This document shows, piece by piece, positions 62,333-64,000 of a stretch of DNA of 64,000 nucleotides. Origin of the DNA: CADCTQ01 sp963844325 (lineage in GTDB: Bacteria > Bacteroidota > Bacteroidia > Cytophagales > 172606-1); assembly GCA_963844325.1 (NCBI GenBank), contig CAWJNV010000001.1, forward strand, positions 2,666,001-2,730,000, in the 5' to 3' direction. Made by a program: the position numbers and the translations under genes. The notes beneath the pieces are model-generated. The model was not told the DNA's origin, ran no database searches, and saw only the letters and a list, made by a program, of their open reading frames with translations. The stretch's first letter is position 1; each line of letters opens with the position of its first letter.

Positions 62333-63064
62333 ATGCGCAAAAAGCTCTGTTTGGGGTGCTGGCTTTGGTTGATTGGCCATGCAGCGTATGCCCAGCTCTC
62401 CGACAGAGGCAAAGAGTTCAAGCGCGTGATCGGGCGGGCAAGGTTCAATTACCGGATTGATCTCGCCGGGACCGGGGTTTTGTGCGGTTTTAGCTGGAAT
62501 GATTCGCTGGTGGGCATTGCGCATCTGGAAGCTGCATCACCGGGCAGCGCCTTCCGATTCTACGATCCGGATCAAAACCAAAGTGGCGTATGCAGCCTTA
62601 CGCTGGTGCTGCCGGATTCAACCGCTGAGCTGGCAGTGCTCCAGGCGACCATCCGGCTGGCGGGCGATACCTTGCCGCACAGCCTGAACCCCAATGAGGT
62701 CCTGATTGCCGCCTGGCTTCCCGGCAACCGGGAACCACCGCCCGCAGACTCCATTGTTTACCAATTAAGCCCGGTAATTACAGTCGTTACCAAACCGCTG
62801 GGTCCGGCCCGCAACAGTGCGATTGTTGCCATATACAACGGCGTCGTACTGGTATACAAGGCAATTCTTTCCCAGGCGGTTCCCTACGTTGAAGTCAGTA
62901 CTGCCATCGTGCTTGGCTTTATGCGAATAGAGCCGGGAATGCAGCTGAAGTTGCAGATTCCAAGCAGTATCCAGTTGGGAGGTGTCCAAATGCAGGCCAC
63001 ATTCAGTTCCAACAACATTCCCCCCACCCCATTCAATGCGTTTATCGCAACCTGGGAGCAGTAG
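62333..63064 (+). CDS. Exported protein with C-terminal domain shared with the preceding gene
   Basis: 243 aa from the ATG at 62333. Signal peptide MRKKLCLGCWLWLIGHAAYAQ. The middle third (RFYDPDQNQSGVCSLTLVLP) and the C-terminal third are beta-rich. The end parallels the 111-aa protein: VAIYNGVVLVYKAIL, MQLKLQIPSSIQLGGVQM, FNAFIATWEQ. Function unknown. It is 27 bp before the truncated gene at the window end, so it is probably co-transcribed with it. Confidence 0.6.
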   Translation: MRKKLCLGCWLWLIGHAAYAQLSDRGKEFKRVIGRARFNYRIDLAGTGVLCGFSWNDSLVGIAHLEAASPGSAFRFYDPDQNQSGVCSLTLVLPDSTAELAVLQATIRLAGDTLPHSLNPNEVLIAAWLPGNREPPPADSIVYQLSPVITVVTKPLGPARNSAIVAIYNGVVLVYKAILSQAVPYVEVSTAIVLGFMRIEPGMQLKLQIPSSIQLGGVQMQATFSSNNIPPTPFNAFIATWEQ

Positions 63065-63090
63065 CATTGGATCACCGGTACACTTCAGGC

Positions 63091-64000
63091 CATGACGACA
63101 TTTGAGCAGTTATTCAGTTCCAGCCTTTACCAGGCGCAACCACAAACCGGCGATGCCGGATGGTGCGGCTACGTGCTCAACCCGGCCGGCAAAGCTCAAC
63201 CGCCCGCTTCCGGCGTGTCCCTCCAGACGCTTTTCAGCACCAAAAATTATTACCCCTACGGAATTTTTCTTTTCAGCGCAGCGGCACCGGCAGTAGTGGA
63301 TACCCGTTCCGCCGGGGCCTTTGCTGATCAGGTAGTGGATTACCTGGCAAAAAAATACGGTTCGTCCGGTCCTTTTTCTAACTACGCACTGGTGTGGCTG
63401 GCAGATACTGCCCAGCTCAACGACAGCACCGTAACTGTAATTACGTTGTCACTCTCCACCTTTTTCAGCGTGGTGCAGCCTTTGTCGTACAATCCCAGCC
63501 AAAACCTTGAACTGTCGATCCCGGCGTCTTCGCCATGTGCTTTAAACGGCGATCTGTTTAATTTTTTTAATACGGACCCGAACCAGCCTACCCTGTCCAT
63601 GAACTCCCAGTTCGGGGCCCTTTATCGTAATCCGGTGCAAAACATTTATGTTCCTGTCAGCGGCCCGCTGACAGGTTGTTTGGTATTCCCGCTGCAGGTA
63701 ACTTCCGTTGATTACAACTTCCCCGCCACTAACGCCACGCTGCGCTATTTCTACGGCAGCCCAAACAACCCGGCGGTATCTTTCAATTACCCTTTGTTTG
63801 ATTCGGGCCAGTCTCAGCACGCACTTGCTTATTACATGAGCCTGGACCCCAACGATCCCCTGAATGCCAATGCCCGGCTGCGTACGTTCATGGTGCCCAT
63901 GACAGATCCCACTACCCCAACCATCCTGCCTTCGGCTTTTTCCACGGATTCGGGGCGGCAGCTTGGCCTTTCCTCTGCCCTAAGCTTTGATGACTATCCC
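63091..64000 (+). CDS. Unrecognised protein, truncated at its 3' end by the window
   Basis: From the ATG at 63091 the frame stays open to the last base (303 codons visible). No signal peptide: it begins MTTFEQLFSSSLYQAQP. Asn/Ser/Pro-rich and beta-rich (SLSTFFSVVQPLSYNPSQNL, PLTGCLVFPLQVTSVDYNFP, NATLRYFYGSPNNPAVSF), with codon use like the two genes before it. I do not recognise the family. Together with the preceding paralogues it looks like the start of an accessory cluster continuing beyond the window. Confidence 0.6.

Noticed and set aside
1..64000. tRNA or rRNA genes
   Set aside because: No cloverleaf with a GGTTCGAATCC-type arm or rRNA-like stretch was noticed while reading either strand.

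Overview
The window reads as chromosome of a fairly GC-rich member of the Bacteroidota, most likely order Cytophagales (Spirosoma-like). The evidence is: several secreted proteins with type IX secretion (T9SS) C-terminal sorting domains of both type A and type B, LytS/LytTR two-component pairs, Bacteroidota-style promoters (TTTG, about 19 bp, TAnnTTTG) and few Shine-Dalgarno sequences. No rRNA, tRNA or CRISPR array was seen.

Layout. 1-3.4 kb: secreted or surface proteins, the first cut by the window edge. 3.6-8.8 kb: aldehyde dehydrogenase, ketopantoate-reductase-like protein, branched-chain aminotransferase and a divergent MocR regulator. 8.8-12.5 kb: a LytTR/LytS pair, a PAP2/haloperoxidase-like protein and a small membrane protein. 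12.5-22.4 kb: the most interesting locus. A retron-type reverse transcriptase, a SWIM zinc-finger protein and a 927-aa helical-repeat (ARM/HEAT-like) protein follow a candidate msr-msd RNA. Upstream on the same strand lie a free WGR-domain protein and a WGR-PARP with an intact H-Y-E triad, and an ADP-ribosylglycohydrolase is divergent from them. 22.4-27.4 kb: DUF1622 protein, DUF1080 hydrolase, desaturase, second LytTR/LytS pair and a small coiled-coil protein. 27.5-37.7 kb: two giant T9SS cargo proteins sharing a core, and a beta-propeller protein. 37.8-42.4 kb: small molybdopterin-binding-fold protein, M28 peptidase, and an ATP-grasp/luciferase-like monooxygenase pair. 42.5-50.1 kb: a Wadjet (jetABCD) anti-plasmid operon whose jetC and jetD are separated by a REP-associated tyrosine transposase (RAYT) and its palindromes. 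50.3-61.4 kb: second M28 peptidase, GNAT, Gfo/Idh oxidoreductase, HD protein, small DUF proteins, two AraC regulators, DinB protein, NmrA-like protein and a methyltransferase. 61.9-64 kb: three consecutive unrecognised genes, two clearly paralogous, the last running off the window.

How the genes may work together. The 12.5-22.4 kb block resembles what I recall of type XIII retrons (RT + WH-SWIM + ARM) joined to an ADP-ribosylation writer, reader and eraser set: PARP writes, WGR domains bind nucleic-acid ends, and the glycohydrolase removes ADP-ribose. The linkage is inferred from gene order and strand only. Wadjet and the retron lie about 20 kb apart, separated by ordinary and secreted-protein genes.

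Intergenic regions carry several large stem-loops assembled from repeated short words. These look like family-specific dispersed repeats; some enclose ordinary terminators.
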